Shown one piece after another: positions 1 through 9,060 of a stretch of DNA of 49,345 nt; the first letter of the stretch is position 1; each line of letters begins with the position of its first letter. Source of the stretch: Betaproteobacteria bacterium (lineage in GTDB: Bacteria; Pseudomonadota; Gammaproteobacteria; Burkholderiales; Ga0077523); contig WGLR01000016.1 of NCBI GenBank assembly GCA_016125475.1, forward strand, positions 1 to 49,345, in the 5' to 3' direction. The notes under the pieces were generated by a model. The model made no database searches. It was given only the letters and a program-made list of their open reading frames with translations, and was not told the origin of the DNA. Position numbers and translations under genes: made by a program.

Positions 1-143
1 CGGAGATGGTGATGCCTGGAGACAACGTGTCGATCACGGTGAATCTGATCCAGCCGATCGCGATGGAAGAGGGTTTGCGCTTCGCGATTCGGGAGGGTGG
101 ACGCACGGTGGGCGCCGGTGTCGTGGCGAAGATCATCGAGTAA
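1..143 (+). CDS. tuf: Elongation factor Tu, C-terminal end (partial)
   Basis: This is the last 46 residues of EF-Tu, cut by the left edge of the window; the frame starts at base 3. The visible part runs from [15 protein letters not shown] to [10 protein letters not shown], the end of the third beta-barrel domain. EF-Tu is the cytoplasmic GTPase that brings aminoacyl-tRNA to the ribosome, and this domain contacts tRNA and EF-Ts. It ends 84 bases before rpsJ on the same strand, the usual str-S10 junction in betaproteobacteria, so some transcription of the S10 genes probably enters from beyond the window. Confidence 0.95.
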   Translation, partial: EMVMPGDNVSITVNLIQPIAMEEGLRFAIREGGRTVGAGVVAKIIE

Positions 144-160
144 GGTAAGCCGATCCTGTC

Positions 161-203
161 GGCGCGCAGCGGCCGGAGCTCGTTTCGAGCGCGGCCGCGC
201 GCC
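161..203 (+). promoter_or_regulatory. Hairpin in the tuf-rpsJ spacer
   Basis: GCGGCCG (169-175) pairs with CGGCCGC (192-198), and inside it GCTCG (178-182) pairs with CGAGC (186-190) around a TTT loop. GGCGC (161-165) and GCGCC (199-203) can extend the base. There is no T-run after it, so it is not a classical terminator. Its place just before rpsJ suggests a processing or control element for read-through from tuf; that role is inference. Confidence 0.5.
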
Positions 204-227
204 TGTCGGGCATGATCAGGGACTGGA

Positions 228-542
228 ATGGATATGCAAAGCCAAAAGATTCGTATTCGGTTGAAAGCGTTCGACTACCGCCTCATCGATCAGTCGTCGC
301 TCGAGATCGTCGAGACCGCGAAACGTACCGGCGCGGTCGTCAAGGGGCCCGTTCCCCTTCCGACCCGCATCGAGCGCTTCGATGTCCTTCGGTCCCCGCA
401 TGTGAACAAGACGTCGAGGGATCAGTTCGAAATTCGTACGCACCTCCGGCTCATGGACATCATGGATCCCACGGACAAGACCGTGGACGCCCTGATGAAG
501 CTCGACCTGCCCGCAGGCGTGGACGTGGAAATCAAGCTTTAA
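228..542 (+). CDS. rpsJ: 30S ribosomal protein S10
   Basis: S10 is a head protein of the small subunit and, as NusE, pairs with NusB in transcription antitermination. The 104-residue product reads [12 protein letters not shown] near the start and [15 protein letters not shown] and [13 protein letters not shown] later, matching the family over its whole length. Two in-frame ATGs are possible, at 228 and 234; AGGGA at 218-222 lies 5 bases before the first and 11 before the second, so 228 is used although 234 gives a length equally normal for the family. It is the first gene of the S10 cluster. Confidence 0.96.
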   Translation: MDMQSQKIRIRLKAFDYRLIDQSSLEIVETAKRTGAVVKGPVPLPTRIERFDVLRSPHVNKTSRDQFEIRTHLRLMDIMDPTDKTVDALMKLDLPAGVDVEIKL

Positions 543-629
543 CAGCAGGTTCTTTGCTGGGGGAGGGGCACGGCGATCACCGGTCGCCCATCACCGCTCC
601 AGCCTCCGTGAAGTATCTGGTTCCGAAAT

Positions 630-657
630 GCTGGCCAATTGCAGCCAGCCCCTTTTT
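630..657 (+). promoter_or_regulatory. Attenuator-like hairpin before rplC
   Basis: GCTGGC (630-635) pairs with GCCAGC (644-649) around an 8-base loop and is followed by CCC and five T residues (653-657), about 15 bases before the rplC start codon. The form is that of a weak intrinsic terminator. The whole rpsJ-rplC spacer (543-672) is 130 bases, long for this otherwise tightly packed cluster. A role in attenuation, for example by L4, is inference. Confidence 0.45.
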
Positions 658-672
658 GCGAGGGCAACAAAT

Positions 673-1317
673 ATGAGTCTGGGACTACTCGGACGAAAGG
701 TGGGCATGACGCGCGTGTTCACCGAGGATGGTGACTCCATCCCGGTGACGGTGCTCGACGTGTCGAACAACAGGGTCACGCAGATCAAGACGCCTGCGGT
801 CGACGGATACAGTGCCGTGCAGGTGGCGTTCGGTGAAAAGCGCGCCTCCCGCGTCACGAAGCCGATGGCCGGTCACTTTGCGAAGGCTGGCGTCCAGGCC
901 GGAAGCATGCTGCGCGAATTCCGGATCACGGAAGAGGAAGCGGCCGGGCTCCAGGTCGGCGGCCAGATCGGCGCCGGCGTGTTCAGCGTGGGCGCCAAGG
1001 TCGACGTCCAGGGCGTCACCTCCGGCAAGGGCTTCAGTGGCGTGATCAAGCGTCACAACTTCGGATCGAACCGCGCCAGCCACGGCAACTCGGTTTCCCA
1101 CAACAAGCCGGGCTCGATTTCGATGGCGCAGGATCCGGGACGCGTATTCCCCGGGAAGAAGATGGCGGGGCACTACGGTGCCGTTACCCGCACTGCCCAG
1201 AATCTCGAGATCGTGAGGGTCGACGAGACCCGCCAGCTGCTGCTGGTGAAAGGGTCCATTCCGTCAGCCAAGGGTGGTGACGTCGTCGTTGTGCCCGCCG
1301 TGAAGGGAGGCGCCTGA
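673..1317 (+). CDS. rplC: 50S ribosomal protein L3
   Basis: L3 is an early-assembling large-subunit protein whose long loop reaches towards the peptidyl transferase centre. The 214-residue product starts [16 protein letters not shown] and contains [13 protein letters not shown] (residues 118-130) and [14 protein letters not shown] (156-169). Gln153 matches the glutamine that PrmB methylates in E. coli L3. The start at 673 is chosen because GAGGG at 660-664 is well spaced and the family begins here; an upstream in-frame ATG at 628 would add residues unlike L3. Its TGA overlaps the rplD ATG by one base, so the two are probably translationally coupled. Confidence 0.97.
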   Translation: MSLGLLGRKVGMTRVFTEDGDSIPVTVLDVSNNRVTQIKTPAVDGYSAVQVAFGEKRASRVTKPMAGHFAKAGVQAGSMLREFRITEEEAAGLQVGGQIGAGVFSVGAKVDVQGVTSGKGFSGVIKRHNFGSNRASHGNSVSHNKPGSISMAQDPGRVFPGKKMAGHYGAVTRTAQNLEIVRVDETRQLLLVKGSIPSAKGGDVVVVPAVKGGA

Positions 1318-1937
1318 TGGAACTGAAACTGATCGATTCGAACGGGCAGTCCGCCGGGAGTGTCCAGGCGTCAGACGTCCTGTTTGCGCGCGACTACAAC
1401 GAAGCCCTCGTGCATCAGGTCGTCACCGGCTACCTCGCGAATGCGCGCCAGGGCACCCGCGCCCAGAAGGGGCGCAGCGACGTGAACAAGAGCACCAAGA
1501 AGCCCTGGAAGCAGAAGGGAACGGGGCGCGCGCGCGCCGGGATGGCCTCGAGCCCGCTGTGGCGGGGCGGCGGCAAGATCTTCCCCAATCTTCCGGACGA
1601 GAACTTCTCGCACAAGGTCAACAAGAAGATGTACCGGGCCGGCATGTGCACCGTGCTTTCGCAGCTTGCGCGCGAAGGCCGGTTGAGCGTGGTCGACGGC
1701 ATCGCCGTGGAGGCCCCGAAAACCAAGTTGCTCGCGCAGAAGGTGAAGGGCCTCGGGTTCGACAAGGTGCTCATCATCACGGATGAAATGGACGAGAACC
1801 TGTTTCTCTCCGCGCGCAACCTGCAGAACGTCCTGATCCTCGAGACTCGCGAGACGGATCCGGTCAGTCTTCTGCGTTTCGAGCACACCGTCCTCACCAA
1901 GGCTGCGGTCGCCAAGCTCGAGGAGATGTTGTCATGA
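1317..1937 (+). CDS. rplD: 50S ribosomal protein L4
   Basis: L4 binds 23S rRNA and lines the nascent peptide exit tunnel; in E. coli it also represses its own operon by attenuation and translational control. The 206-residue product shows the family's tunnel loop region with [19 protein letters not shown] and [16 protein letters not shown], then [19 protein letters not shown]. It begins on the last base of the rplC stop and overlaps rplW by four bases (ATGA). Whether it controls this operon is unknown, but the rpsJ-rplC spacer has a suitable hairpin. Confidence 0.97.
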   Translation: MELKLIDSNGQSAGSVQASDVLFARDYNEALVHQVVTGYLANARQGTRAQKGRSDVNKSTKKPWKQKGTGRARAGMASSPLWRGGGKIFPNLPDENFSHKVNKKMYRAGMCTVLSQLAREGRLSVVDGIAVEAPKTKLLAQKVKGLGFDKVLIITDEMDENLFLSARNLQNVLILETRETDPVSLLRFEHTVLTKAAVAKLEEMLS

Positions 1938-2251
1938 GTGCGCCCAAATTCGAAATGAACCGTCTGCTTCAGGTGCTGCTCGCTCCCCAGATTTCCGAGA
2001 AGAGCACGTTCGTGGCCGACAAGCACGACCAGGTGATCTTCAAGGTTGCCAGGGACGCGACGAAGCCGGAGATCAAGGCAGCTGTGGAAGCGCTTTTCAA
2101 GGTCGAAGTTGAAGGCGTCCAGGTGGCGAACGTGAAAGGCAAGGAAAAGCGCTTCGGTCGATTCGTCGGTCGCCGCGATCACTGGAAGAAGGCCTACGTA
2201 TCGCTGAAGCCCGGCCAGGAAATCGATTTCACCGCAGGGGAGGTCAAGTAA
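1934..2251 (+). CDS. rplW: 50S ribosomal protein L23
   Basis: L23 sits at the exit of the peptide tunnel and is the docking site for trigger factor and the signal recognition particle. The 105-residue product carries [19 protein letters not shown] near the start; Glu22 of the SEK motif matches the trigger-factor contact known in E. coli, and [18 protein letters not shown] follows. The first few residues before [11 protein letters not shown] are slightly longer than in E. coli. It overlaps rplD by four bases and its stop directly abuts the rplB start. Confidence 0.97.
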   Translation: MSAPKFEMNRLLQVLLAPQISEKSTFVADKHDQVIFKVARDATKPEIKAAVEALFKVEVEGVQVANVKGKEKRFGRFVGRRDHWKKAYVSLKPGQEIDFTAGEVK

Positions 2252-3079
2252 ATGGCACTGGTCAAAGTCAAACCGACCTCCGCGGGGCGTCGTTCGGTCG
2301 TCAAGGTCGTCAACAAGGACCTCTGGAAAGGACGTCCGTACGCGAAACTGACGGAGAAGCAGAAGTCGAACGCAGGGCGCAACAGCAAGGGCCACGTGAC
2401 CACTCGCCACAAGGGCGGCGGCCACAAGCATCACTATCGTATCGTGGACTTCCGGCGCAACAAGGACGGCATCGGCGCCGTCGTCGAGCGCATCGAGTAC
2501 GACCCTAACCGCAGCGCGAACCTCGCCCTTCTGTGTTACTCGGACGGAGAACGCCGGTATGTGATCGCGCCGAAAGGGGTCTCCGCGGGCGACAAGCTCA
2601 TGAGTGGCATCGACGCGCCGATCAGGGCCGGCAACGCACTGCCTATCCGCAACATCCCTGTCGGCTCCACCATTCACTGCGTGGAGATGCTCCCGGGGAA
2701 AGGTGCGCAGATCGCCCGAGCGGCGGGCACCTCGGTGCAGCTGCTCGCGCGCGAAGGCTCCTATGCGCAGCTTCGTCTGCGTTCCGGCGAAATCCGGCGT
2801 GTGCATGTCGACTGCCGCGCCACCATCGGAGAAGTGGGCAACTCCGAGAACAATCTCCGTTCCATCGGCAAGGCCGGGGCGAAGCGGTGGCGAGGCATTC
2901 GTCCGACCGTGCGAGGCGTTGCGATGAACCCGATCGATCACCCGCACGGCGGTGGTGAGGGCAAGACGGCCGCGGGTCGGGATCCGGTGAGCCCGTGGGG
3001 CGTCCCGACGAAGGGATACAGGACCCGCAGCAACAAGCGTACGTCTTCAATGATCGTCCGGTCGCGTCACAAGAGATAG
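2252..3079 (+). CDS. rplB: 50S ribosomal protein L2
   Basis: L2 is needed for joining of the subunits and for peptidyl transferase activity. The 275-residue product has the OB-like and SH3-like RNA-binding domains, with [20 protein letters not shown] at about residues 49-68 and the C-terminal [15 protein letters not shown] loop, which holds the conserved histidine linked to peptide-bond formation. Length and ends match the family. It starts with no gap after rplW and ends 10 bases before rpsS. Confidence 0.98.
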   Translation: MALVKVKPTSAGRRSVVKVVNKDLWKGRPYAKLTEKQKSNAGRNSKGHVTTRHKGGGHKHHYRIVDFRRNKDGIGAVVERIEYDPNRSANLALLCYSDGERRYVIAPKGVSAGDKLMSGIDAPIRAGNALPIRNIPVGSTIHCVEMLPGKGAQIARAAGTSVQLLAREGSYAQLRLRSGEIRRVHVDCRATIGEVGNSENNLRSIGKAGAKRWRGIRPTVRGVAMNPIDHPHGGGEGKTAAGRDPVSPWGVPTKGYRTRSNKRTSSMIVRSRHKR

Positions 3080-3089
3080 GGGATAAGTC

Positions 3090-3374
3090 ATGGCTCGTTC
3101 AATCAAGAAAGGACCATTCGTCGATCTTCATCTGATCGACAAGGTCGATACAGCGCGCGCCGGGAACGACAAGCGACCGATCAAGACCTGGTCCCGCCGA
3201 TCGACCGTTCTTCCCGACTTCGTGGGGCTGACGATCGCCGTCCACAATGGTCGGCAGCACGTGCCCGTGTTCGTGACCGAAAACATGGTCGGTCACAAGC
3301 TTGGCGAATTCGCGCCGACGCGCACATTCAAGGGACACGCGGCCGACAAGAAAGCCGGTCCCGGCAAGAGGTGA
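3090..3374 (+). CDS. rpsS: 30S ribosomal protein S19
   Basis: S19 is a small-subunit head protein that binds with S13 near the A-site tRNA. The 94-residue product begins [15 protein letters not shown] and carries the family signature [16 protein letters not shown] near its end. A clear ribosome-binding site (GGGGA) lies just before the ATG. It is followed by rplV after four bases, as in the standard S10 order. Confidence 0.97.
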   Translation: MARSIKKGPFVDLHLIDKVDTARAGNDKRPIKTWSRRSTVLPDFVGLTIAVHNGRQHVPVFVTENMVGHKLGEFAPTRTFKGHAADKKAGPGKR

Positions 3375-3378
3375 TGGA

Positions 3379-3729
3379 ATGAACGTGAATGCGACGCTGA
3401 AAGGAGTCAGGCTCTCCGCGCAGAAGGGGCGTCTCGTGGCGGACCAGATTCGCGGTCTTCCGGTCGACAGGGCCCTGAATCTGCTGATGTTCAGCCCGAA
3501 GAAGGGGGCCGGTATTCTCAGGAAGGTCCTCGAGTCCGCCATCGCGAACGCGGAACACAACGAGGGCGCCGACATCGACGAGTTGAAGGTGACCTGCGTC
3601 CATGTGGAGCAGGGGCCGACTTTGAAGCGGTTCACTGCCCGTGCGAAGGGACGTGGAAACCGTATTTCGAAGCCGACCTGCCACATCTACCTGACGGTCG
3701 GGGACCAGCCGCAGCGCGGCAAGGCATAG
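3379..3729 (+). CDS. rplV: 50S ribosomal protein L22
   Basis: L22 lines the exit tunnel with a long beta-hairpin, where macrolide-resistance changes are known to fall. The 116-residue product starts [19 protein letters not shown] and holds [20 protein letters not shown] at the hairpin, the conserved part of the family. The frame is open further upstream into rpsS, but those residues do not resemble L22, so the ATG at 3379 is used. Confidence 0.96.
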   Translation: MNVNATLKGVRLSAQKGRLVADQIRGLPVDRALNLLMFSPKKGAGILRKVLESAIANAEHNEGADIDELKVTCVHVEQGPTLKRFTARAKGRGNRISKPTCHIYLTVGDQPQRGKA

Positions 3730-3739
3730 AGGAAAGCTC

Positions 3740-4453
3740 ATGGGACAGAAGATTCATCCGACCGGATTCCGCCTTGCGGTTCAGCGTAACTGGGCGTCGA
3801 AGTGGTACGCGAACAGCAAGCATTTCCCGGAAATGCTGAAGGAAGACATCAAGGTTCGTGCCTTCCTGCGCAAGCGCCTTGCCCACGCCGCGGTCAGTCG
3901 CGTTGTGATCGAGCGCCCCGCGAAGAATGCGAGGATCACCGTGTACTCGGCACGACCCGGTGTCGTGATCGGGAAGAAGGGCGAGGACATCGAAATGCTG
4001 CGCGGGCAGCTCCAGGGCCTGATGGGCGTGCCGGTGCACGTCAACATCGAGGAGGTACGCAAGCCCGAACTGGATGCGCAGCTGATCGCCGACTCGATTT
4101 CTGCCCAGCTCGAGAAACGGATCATGTTCCGGCGAGCGATGAAGCGGGCCATGCAAAATGCCATGAGACTCGGTGCCCAGGGAATCAAGATCATGAGCGC
4201 CGGCCGCCTGAACGGCATCGAGATTGCGCGGACCGAGTGGTACCGTGAAGGAAGGGTTCCTCTCCACACGCTGCGTGCCGACATCGACTATGGCGTTTCG
4301 GAAGCCAAGACGACGTACGGGGTGATCGGGATCAAGGTCTGGGTCTTCAAGGGCGAAGTTCTCGGTCGCGGCGAACAGCCGGCCGTTCCGGCGCCGGCCG
4401 AGCCAGAAAGAAAGGGAAGAAAAGCGGGGGCGAAGAATGCTGCAGCCAGCTAG
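3740..4453 (+). CDS. rpsC: 30S ribosomal protein S3
   Basis: S3 lies at the mRNA entry channel and, with S4 and S5, has mRNA helicase activity. The 237-residue product has an N-terminal KH domain with [13 protein letters not shown] (about residues 75-87), followed by the S3 C-terminal domain with [18 protein letters not shown] and [18 protein letters not shown]. The last 30 residues are a basic, alanine- and proline-rich tail, as is common. It overlaps rplP by 17 bases, so the two are likely coupled in translation. Confidence 0.97.
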   Translation: MGQKIHPTGFRLAVQRNWASKWYANSKHFPEMLKEDIKVRAFLRKRLAHAAVSRVVIERPAKNARITVYSARPGVVIGKKGEDIEMLRGQLQGLMGVPVHVNIEEVRKPELDAQLIADSISAQLEKRIMFRRAMKRAMQNAMRLGAQGIKIMSAGRLNGIEIARTEWYREGRVPLHTLRADIDYGVSEAKTTYGVIGIKVWVFKGEVLGRGEQPAVPAPAEPERKGRKAGAKNAAAS

Positions 4454-4853
4454 AACCAAATATCGCAAACAGCAGAAAGGCCGCAACACCGGTATCGCGA
4501 CCCGGGGCAACAAGGTCAGCTTCGGTGAATACGGGTTGAAGGCGACCGGGCGCGGGCGCATCACTGCCCGCCAGATCGAGGCGGCGCGTCGGGCGATGAC
4601 TCGCCACATCAAGCGGGGTGGCCGAATCTGGATTCGCATCTTCCCCGACAAGCCGATCTCCTCGAAGCCGGCGGAGGTCCGGATGGGTAACGGCAAGGGC
4701 AATCCGGAGTATTTCGTGGCCGAGATCCAGCCCGGCAAGGTACTTTATGAAATGGACGGTGTGGACGAGGCTCTCGCACGCGAGGCGTTTCGGCTCGCGG
4801 CTGCGAAGCTGCCGCTTTCTACCGTCTTCGTCACGAGGCAGGTGGGGTCATGA
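4437..4853 (+). CDS. rplP: 50S ribosomal protein L16
   Basis: L16 helps shape the A-site tRNA binding region of the large subunit. The 138-residue product begins [19 protein letters not shown] and contains [17 protein letters not shown] and [17 protein letters not shown], which are family signatures. The start lies inside the end of rpsC (17-base overlap) and its end overlaps rpmC by four bases (ATGA). Length is as expected. Confidence 0.97.
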   Translation: MLQPARTKYRKQQKGRNTGIATRGNKVSFGEYGLKATGRGRITARQIEAARRAMTRHIKRGGRIWIRIFPDKPISSKPAEVRMGNGKGNPEYFVAEIQPGKVLYEMDGVDEALAREAFRLAAAKLPLSTVFVTRQVGS

Positions 4854-5044
4854 AAGCGAGCGATCTCAGGAACAAGAGCACGGCGGAGTTGCAGCAGGAA
4901 CTCGAATCCCTTCTGCGTGCGCAGTTCAGCCTGCGCATGCGGCATGCAACGCAGCAACTTACGAACACGAGCGAGATCGGCGTGGTCCGCAGGGACATCG
5001 CCCGCGTTCGCACCCTGATCGGTGAGGCGACGAGGAAGGCATGA
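4850..5044 (+). CDS. rpmC: 50S ribosomal protein L29
   Basis: L29 is a small helical protein next to L23 at the tunnel exit. The 64-residue product is [18 protein letters not shown] at the start and ends with [14 protein letters not shown], the typical helical-hairpin pattern. It overlaps both neighbours by four bases (rplP before, rpsQ after), showing tight coupling in this part of the S10 cluster. Confidence 0.96.
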   Translation: MKASDLRNKSTAELQQELESLLRAQFSLRMRHATQQLTNTSEIGVVRRDIARVRTLIGEATRKA

Positions 5045-5307
5045 GCGAGACGACTATTGCCAGAAAGCTGACGGGCCGCGTGGTGAGCGACCGCATGAAC
5101 AAGACCGTGACGGTTCTCGTCGAGCGCCGTGTGAAGCACCCGCTTTACGGAAAGGTCATGGTGCGGTCCCGCAAGTACCACGCCCACGACGAGAACAACG
5201 AGTTCCACCCGGGCGACCTCGTCACGATCGAGGAGTGCCGTCCTCTGTCGAAGACGAAAGCCTGGAAGGTCGTTCGTCTTCTGGAAAAGGCGCGCAGCCT
5301 GAACTGA
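5041..5307 (+). CDS. rpsQ: 30S ribosomal protein S17
   Basis: S17 is a primary 16S rRNA binding protein with an OB fold. The 88-residue product shows [39 protein letters not shown] and [19 protein letters not shown] in the normal order. It starts on the rpmC stop codon and is the last gene of the S10 part; the next gene, rplN, is separated by 139 bases. Confidence 0.97.
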   Translation: MSETTIARKLTGRVVSDRMNKTVTVLVERRVKHPLYGKVMVRSRKYHAHDENNEFHPGDLVTIEECRPLSKTKAWKVVRLLEKARSLN

Positions 5308-5319
5308 TTCGCTTGCGTG

Positions 5320-5394
5320 ACGACGCCCTGGCGTCGTACACTTGACGACTTTTCCGCCACGGCCCTCTCGGGTCGTGGCTTCTCCCGTACGGGA
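5320..5394 (+). promoter_or_regulatory. Three hairpins at the S10-spc boundary
   Basis: The 139-base rpsQ-rplN spacer (5308-5446) holds ACGACGCC/GGCGTCGT (5320-5327 and 5330-5337), a ten-pair stem GCCACGGCCC/GGGTCGTGGC with a TCTC loop and one G-T pair (5356-5365 and 5370-5379), and the palindrome TCCCGTACGGGA (5383-5394). None is followed by a T-run. The place matches the boundary between the S10 and spc operons of E. coli, so processing or separate control of the spc part is plausible but not shown. Confidence 0.5.
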
Positions 5395-5446
5395 TCCAAA
5401 ACTGCACGGTGCGCAAGCATCGAGGTAAGTTGGAGCGAGGGTAATC

Positions 5447-5815
5447 ATGATACAGATGCAGTCCATGCTGGACGTCGCGGACAACACGGGTGCTCGCGCC
5501 GTCATGTGCATCAAGGTACTCGGCGGTTCCAAGCGTCGGTACGCCGGAATCGGCGACATCATCAAGGTCAGCGTCAAGGACGCTGCGCCGCGAGGCCGCG
5601 TGAAGAAAGGCGAGATCTACAACGCGGTCGTCGTGAGGACGGCGAAAGGCGTGCGCCGCCCGGACGGGTCGCTCGTGCGCTTCGACTCCAATGCGGCGGT
5701 CCTGCTGAACAACAAGCTCGAGCCGATCGGCACCCGTATCTTCGGGCCCGTTACGCGCGAGTTGCGCACGGAGCGGTTCATGAAGATCGTTTCGCTCGCG
5801 CCGGAAGTCATCTGA
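5447..5815 (+). CDS. rplN: 50S ribosomal protein L14
   Basis: L14 lies at the subunit interface and is the contact point of ribosome silencing factor. The 122-residue product starts [21 protein letters not shown] and carries the [17 protein letters not shown] and [19 protein letters not shown] regions of the family. It is the first gene of the spc part, after a hairpin-rich spacer, and has GGAGCGAGGG-like purine sequence before its ATG. Confidence 0.97.
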   Translation: MIQMQSMLDVADNTGARAVMCIKVLGGSKRRYAGIGDIIKVSVKDAAPRGRVKKGEIYNAVVVRTAKGVRRPDGSLVRFDSNAAVLLNNKLEPIGTRIFGPVTRELRTERFMKIVSLAPEVI

Positions 5816-5826
5816 GGAGCAGGCAG

Positions 5827-6144
5827 ATGAAGAAGATACGCAAGGGTGACAACGTCGTCGTGATCGCCGGCAAGGACAAGGGGAAGCGTGGTTCCGTGCT
5901 TCGTGTCGAGGGTGACGAGCGCGTGGTGGTCGAGGGCGTGAATCGCGTCAAGAAGCATCAGCGGCCGAATCCGATGCGCAACGAGGCGGGTGGCATCGTC
6001 GAGTTCGAGAAGTCCATCCACGTCTCGAACGTGGCTGTCCTCAACAGTGTGACCCAGAAAGCCGACCGCGTCGGATTCAAGATCCTGGACGACGGTCGGA
6101 AGGTTCGCGTGTTCAAGTCGAACGGCGAAATGGTCGACGCGTAA
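5827..6144 (+). CDS. rplX: 50S ribosomal protein L24
   Basis: L24 initiates large-subunit assembly. The 105-residue product opens with a KOW motif, [19 protein letters not shown], and continues with [13 protein letters not shown] and [17 protein letters not shown]. The start at 5827 follows GAGGAGCAGGCAG and fits the family; the frame is open far upstream through rplN but that part is a shadow. In E. coli the S8 repressor site lies near this region; I did not recognise it here. Confidence 0.96.
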   Translation: MKKIRKGDNVVVIAGKDKGKRGSVLRVEGDERVVVEGVNRVKKHQRPNPMRNEAGGIVEFEKSIHVSNVAVLNSVTQKADRVGFKILDDGRKVRVFKSNGEMVDA

Positions 6145-6153
6145 GGAGCGGTG

Positions 6154-6693
6154 ATGACGCGTTTGCATGAGTATTACAAGGAAACCGTGGTTCCGCAGCT
6201 GGTCAAGCAGTTCGGGTACCGTTCGGTCATGGAAGTGCCTCGTATCGAGAAGATCGTCCTGAACATGGGCGTTGGCGAGGCTGTCGCGGACAAGAAGGTG
6301 ATGGACGCGGCCGTGGGCGACATGACGAAGATCGCCGGACAGAAGCCGGTCGTGACCAAGGCGCGCAAGGCGATTGCCGGTTTCAAGATCCGGCAGGGCT
6401 ATCCGGTTGGGTGTTCGGTCACGCTGCGTCGGAGCCACATGTACGAATTTCTCGATCGGTTCGTGTCGATTGCGCTGCCGCGTGTTCGGGATTTCCGGGG
6501 GGTGTCCGCGCGGGGGTTCGATGGTCGCGGCAACTTCAACATGGGTATCAAGGAACAGATCATCTTTCCCGAGATCGAGTACGACAAGGTCGATACGCTC
6601 AGGGGAATGAACATCACGATCACCACCACGGCGAAGACGGACGACGAAGCCAGGGCGCTTCTCGCGGCCTTCCGTTTTCCCTTCAGGAGCTGA
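6154..6693 (+). CDS. rplE: 50S ribosomal protein L5
   Basis: L5 binds 5S rRNA with L18 and L25 and contacts P-site tRNA. The 179-residue product begins [16 protein letters not shown] and includes [16 protein letters not shown] and the [15 protein letters not shown] segment. An in-frame GTG lies three bases upstream at 6151, but AAGGAG at 6143-6148 spaces better to the ATG at 6154 and gives the E. coli length. It follows rplX after a short gap. Confidence 0.96.
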   Translation: MTRLHEYYKETVVPQLVKQFGYRSVMEVPRIEKIVLNMGVGEAVADKKVMDAAVGDMTKIAGQKPVVTKARKAIAGFKIRQGYPVGCSVTLRRSHMYEFLDRFVSIALPRVRDFRGVSARGFDGRGNFNMGIKEQIIFPEIEYDKVDTLRGMNITITTTAKTDDEARALLAAFRFPFRS

Positions 6694-6701
6694 GTCGCAC
6701 C

Positions 6702-7007
6702 ATGGCGAAGATTTCGTTGATCAATCGAGAGGAAAAGCGCCGCGCGCTGGTCAAGAAGTATGCGGGCAAGCGCGCCGAATTGATGGCGGTCATTCAGGAC
6801 GCCAGCGCAAGCGACGAGGACAAGGCGGCAGCACGCGACAAGCTGCAGGCGCTGCCCCGCAACGCAAGCCCGGTGCGGCTGCGGAACCGCTGTGCGCTGA
6901 CAGGCCGCCCACGTGGGTTCTTCCGCAAGTTCGGTCTTGGGCGGAACAAGGTGCGGGAAATTGCCATGCGCGGTGAGATCCCCGGTCTCACCAAGGCCAG
7001 CTGGTAG
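6702..7007 (+). CDS. rpsN: 30S ribosomal protein S14, zinc-free type
   Basis: S14 is a late-assembling head protein near the A site. The 101-residue product starts [17 protein letters not shown] and ends with [19 protein letters not shown] and [10 protein letters not shown]. The CxxC...CxxC zinc motif of short S14 proteins is absent and the length is that of the longer zinc-independent form. It follows rplE after eight bases. S4 and L36 in the same cluster are, by contrast, of the zinc-binding kind. Confidence 0.96.
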   Translation: MAKISLINREEKRRALVKKYAGKRAELMAVIQDASASDEDKAAARDKLQALPRNASPVRLRNRCALTGRPRGFFRKFGLGRNKVREIAMRGEIPGLTKASW

Positions 7008-7020
7008 AAGGAGGATCGAT

Positions 7021-7416
7021 ATGAGCATGAGCGATCCCGTGGCGGATATGCTGACACGCATCAGGAACGCCCAGTCCTCGGAGAAGCGCAGCGTTTCCAT
7101 GCCTGGAAGCAAACTCAAGGCTGCAATCGCAGCTGTGCTGAAGGACGAAGGCTATATCGAGGACTTCTCGACACGTGCCGAAGAGGGGAAGGGTGTTCTC
7201 GACATCACTCTGAAATACTACGCGGGCAGACCGGTGATCGAGCGCATCGAGCGCATCAGCCGGCCGGGTTTGCGCATCTACCGGGGATCGAAGCAGATCC
7301 CGCAGGTCATGAACGGGCTCGGCATCGCGATCGTGTCCACCTCCAAGGGGGTCATGACCGACCGGAAGGCGCGGGCCGGCGGGATCGGCGGCGAAGTGCT
7401 CTGTATCGTTGCTTGA
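7021..7416 (+). CDS. rpsH: 30S ribosomal protein S8
   Basis: S8 binds the central domain of 16S rRNA and in E. coli represses the spc operon. The 131-residue product begins [18 protein letters not shown] and ends with the [19 protein letters not shown] signature. GAAGGAGG at 7008-7015 gives a strong ribosome-binding site; a second ATG at 7027 is possible but less well spaced. Confidence 0.97.
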   Translation: MSMSDPVADMLTRIRNAQSSEKRSVSMPGSKLKAAIAAVLKDEGYIEDFSTRAEEGKGVLDITLKYYAGRPVIERIERISRPGLRIYRGSKQIPQVMNGLGIAIVSTSKGVMTDRKARAGGIGGEVLCIVA

Positions 7417-7426
7417 GGATATCGCC

Positions 7427-7960
7427 ATGTCACGTATTGCCAAGTATCCAGTGACGGTGCCGAGCGGCGTCGAAGTCAAGATCGGCGATGGCCAGATTTC
7501 GGTCAAAGGGCCGATGGGCACGATGTCCCGTCCGTTGAACAAGGACGTGGTCGTGAAGTCCGAAGGGGCGAACATCAGTTTCGCGATGGAGAACGACTCG
7601 ACCCATGCCCATGCGATGTCGGGGACGATGCGGGCCCTTGTTGCCAACATGGTGCACGGCGTGTCGAAAGGATTCGAGCGCAAGCTCAATCTGGTCGGTG
7701 TCGGGTACCGGGCGCAGGTGCAGGGCGACAATCTCAACCTTTCGCTCGGCTTTTCTCATCCCGTCGTTCACAAGCTTCCGGCAGGTGTAAAGGCGGAAAC
7801 ACCCACGCAGACGGAAATCGTTCTGAAGGGCATCGACAAGCAGCTCATCGGTCAGGTGGCGGCAGAGATCCGCGCCTATCGTCCTCCCGAGCCATACAAG
7901 GGCAAGGGAGTCCGGTACTCCGACGAGGTCGTTGTGCTGAAGGAAACGAAGAAGAAGTGA
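7427..7960 (+). CDS. rplF: 50S ribosomal protein L6
   Basis: L6 lies near the factor-binding stalk base of the large subunit. The 177-residue product starts [18 protein letters not shown], has the two similar L6 halves, and ends with [17 protein letters not shown], a family signature. TTGAGGATATCGCC before the ATG at 7427 supplies the ribosome-binding site. It follows rpsH after ten bases. Confidence 0.97.
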   Translation: MSRIAKYPVTVPSGVEVKIGDGQISVKGPMGTMSRPLNKDVVVKSEGANISFAMENDSTHAHAMSGTMRALVANMVHGVSKGFERKLNLVGVGYRAQVQGDNLNLSLGFSHPVVHKLPAGVKAETPTQTEIVLKGIDKQLIGQVAAEIRAYRPPEPYKGKGVRYSDEVVVLKETKKK

Positions 7961-7973
7961 CGAGGACACGGAC

Positions 7974-8330
7974 ATGATCGCAAAGAAGGAAGGGCGCCGC
8001 CGGCGTGCCCGTCAGACGAGGGCGAAGATCGCGGAACTGAGGTCCGTTCGATTGAGTGTCCATCGTTCGAATCTGCACATCTATGCGCAGATCATCGATC
8101 CGACCGGCGGAAAGGTGCTGGCCAGTGCGTCGACGATCGAGGCCGAGGTGAGAAACCAGATCAAGCGCGGATCCACGGTGGAGGCTGCAAAGATCGTCGG
8201 AAAGCGGGTGGCGGAACGCGCCCTGGCGAATGGGGTGGCGGAGGTCGCGTTCGATCGTTCGGGCTTTCGGTTCCACGGCCGGGTCAAGGCGCTGGCCGAT
8301 GCTGCCCGTGAAGCCGGACTGAAGTTCTAG
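7974..8330 (+). CDS. rplR: 50S ribosomal protein L18
   Basis: L18 joins 5S rRNA to the large subunit. The 118-residue product has [17 protein letters not shown] and [18 protein letters not shown], then ends [19 protein letters not shown] as in the family. The N-terminal stretch is basic ([15 protein letters not shown]), as expected for an rRNA-binding tail. It is spaced 13 bases after rplF. Confidence 0.97.
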   Translation: MIAKKEGRRRRARQTRAKIAELRSVRLSVHRSNLHIYAQIIDPTGGKVLASASTIEAEVRNQIKRGSTVEAAKIVGKRVAERALANGVAEVAFDRSGFRFHGRVKALADAAREAGLKF

Positions 8331-8341
8331 GGGGCGCGACA

Positions 8342-8863
8342 ATGGCAAGGAATACACGAAACACGCAGGCATCCGACGATCGCGGTGACGGTCTGCGGGA
8401 AAAGATGGTCGCGGTCAACCGCGTGACGAAGGTCGTGAAGGGCGGGCGTATTCTCGGCTTCGCGGCGCTGACGGTCGTGGGTGACGGGGATGGCGGAATC
8501 GGCATGGGCAAGGGCAAGGCCCGCGAAGTGCCGGTGGCAGTCCAGAAAGCCATGGAAGAAGCACGTCGCAAGATGGTGAAGGTCAGTCTGAAGAACGGGA
8601 CGCTGCAGCATGCGGTCATCGGCCATCACGGTGCGTCACGCGTCCTCATTCAGCCGGCATCGGAAGGTACGGGCATCATTGCCGGTGGGCCGATGCGCGC
8701 GGTCTTCGAGGTGATGGGCGTGACGAACGTGCTCGCGAAGTGTCTCGGTTCGACGAATCCCTACAACGTCGTGCGTGCGACCATCAATGGCCTCACGGAA
8801 ATGAAAACCCCGGCCGAGATTGCCGCGAAGCGCGGCAAGTCGGTCGAAGAGATCGTGGGGTGA
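8342..8863 (+). CDS. rpsE: 30S ribosomal protein S5
   Basis: S5 acts in translational fidelity and in mRNA unwinding with S3 and S4. The 173-residue product holds the double-stranded-RNA-binding domain with [16 protein letters not shown] and [15 protein letters not shown], then the C-terminal domain with [15 protein letters not shown]. The N-terminal 15 residues before the conserved part are polar and variable, as usual. It starts 11 bases after rplR. Confidence 0.97.
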   Translation: MARNTRNTQASDDRGDGLREKMVAVNRVTKVVKGGRILGFAALTVVGDGDGGIGMGKGKAREVPVAVQKAMEEARRKMVKVSLKNGTLQHAVIGHHGASRVLIQPASEGTGIIAGGPMRAVFEVMGVTNVLAKCLGSTNPYNVVRATINGLTEMKTPAEIAAKRGKSVEEIVG

Positions 8864-8867
8864 GCGG

Positions 8868-9059
8868 ATGGCTACCGGAGACAAGAAGACACTGAAGGTC
8901 ACGCTGGTTCGCAGCGTGATCGGTACCCGCGAATCGCACCGCGCGACAGTGCGGGGACTTGGCCTGAGACATCTCAACCATACGGTCGAACTCGAGGACA
9001 CGCCCGCGGTGCGCGGGATGATCAACAAGGTCGACTATCTCGTGAAGTGCGAGGGCTAG
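8868..9059 (+). CDS. rpmD: 50S ribosomal protein L30
   Basis: L30 is a small large-subunit protein with a ferredoxin-like fold. The 63-residue product reads [19 protein letters not shown] and ends [14 protein letters not shown]. The start at 8868 follows GAGCGG and lies four bases after the rpsE stop; the frame is open into rpsE but that part does not resemble L30. Only one base separates its stop from the rplO start. Confidence 0.95.
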   Translation: MATGDKKTLKVTLVRSVIGTRESHRATVRGLGLRHLNHTVELEDTPAVRGMINKVDYLVKCEG

Positions 9060-9060
9060 C

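Noticed and set aside
1430-2947. A 505-residue - strand open frame across rplD, rplW and rplB
   Set aside because: Antisense to three certain ribosomal protein genes, with no family resemblance.
5317-5826. N-terminal extension of L24 through rplN
   Set aside because: It overlaps rplN in another frame, and L24 proteins begin at the KOW motif found at 5827.
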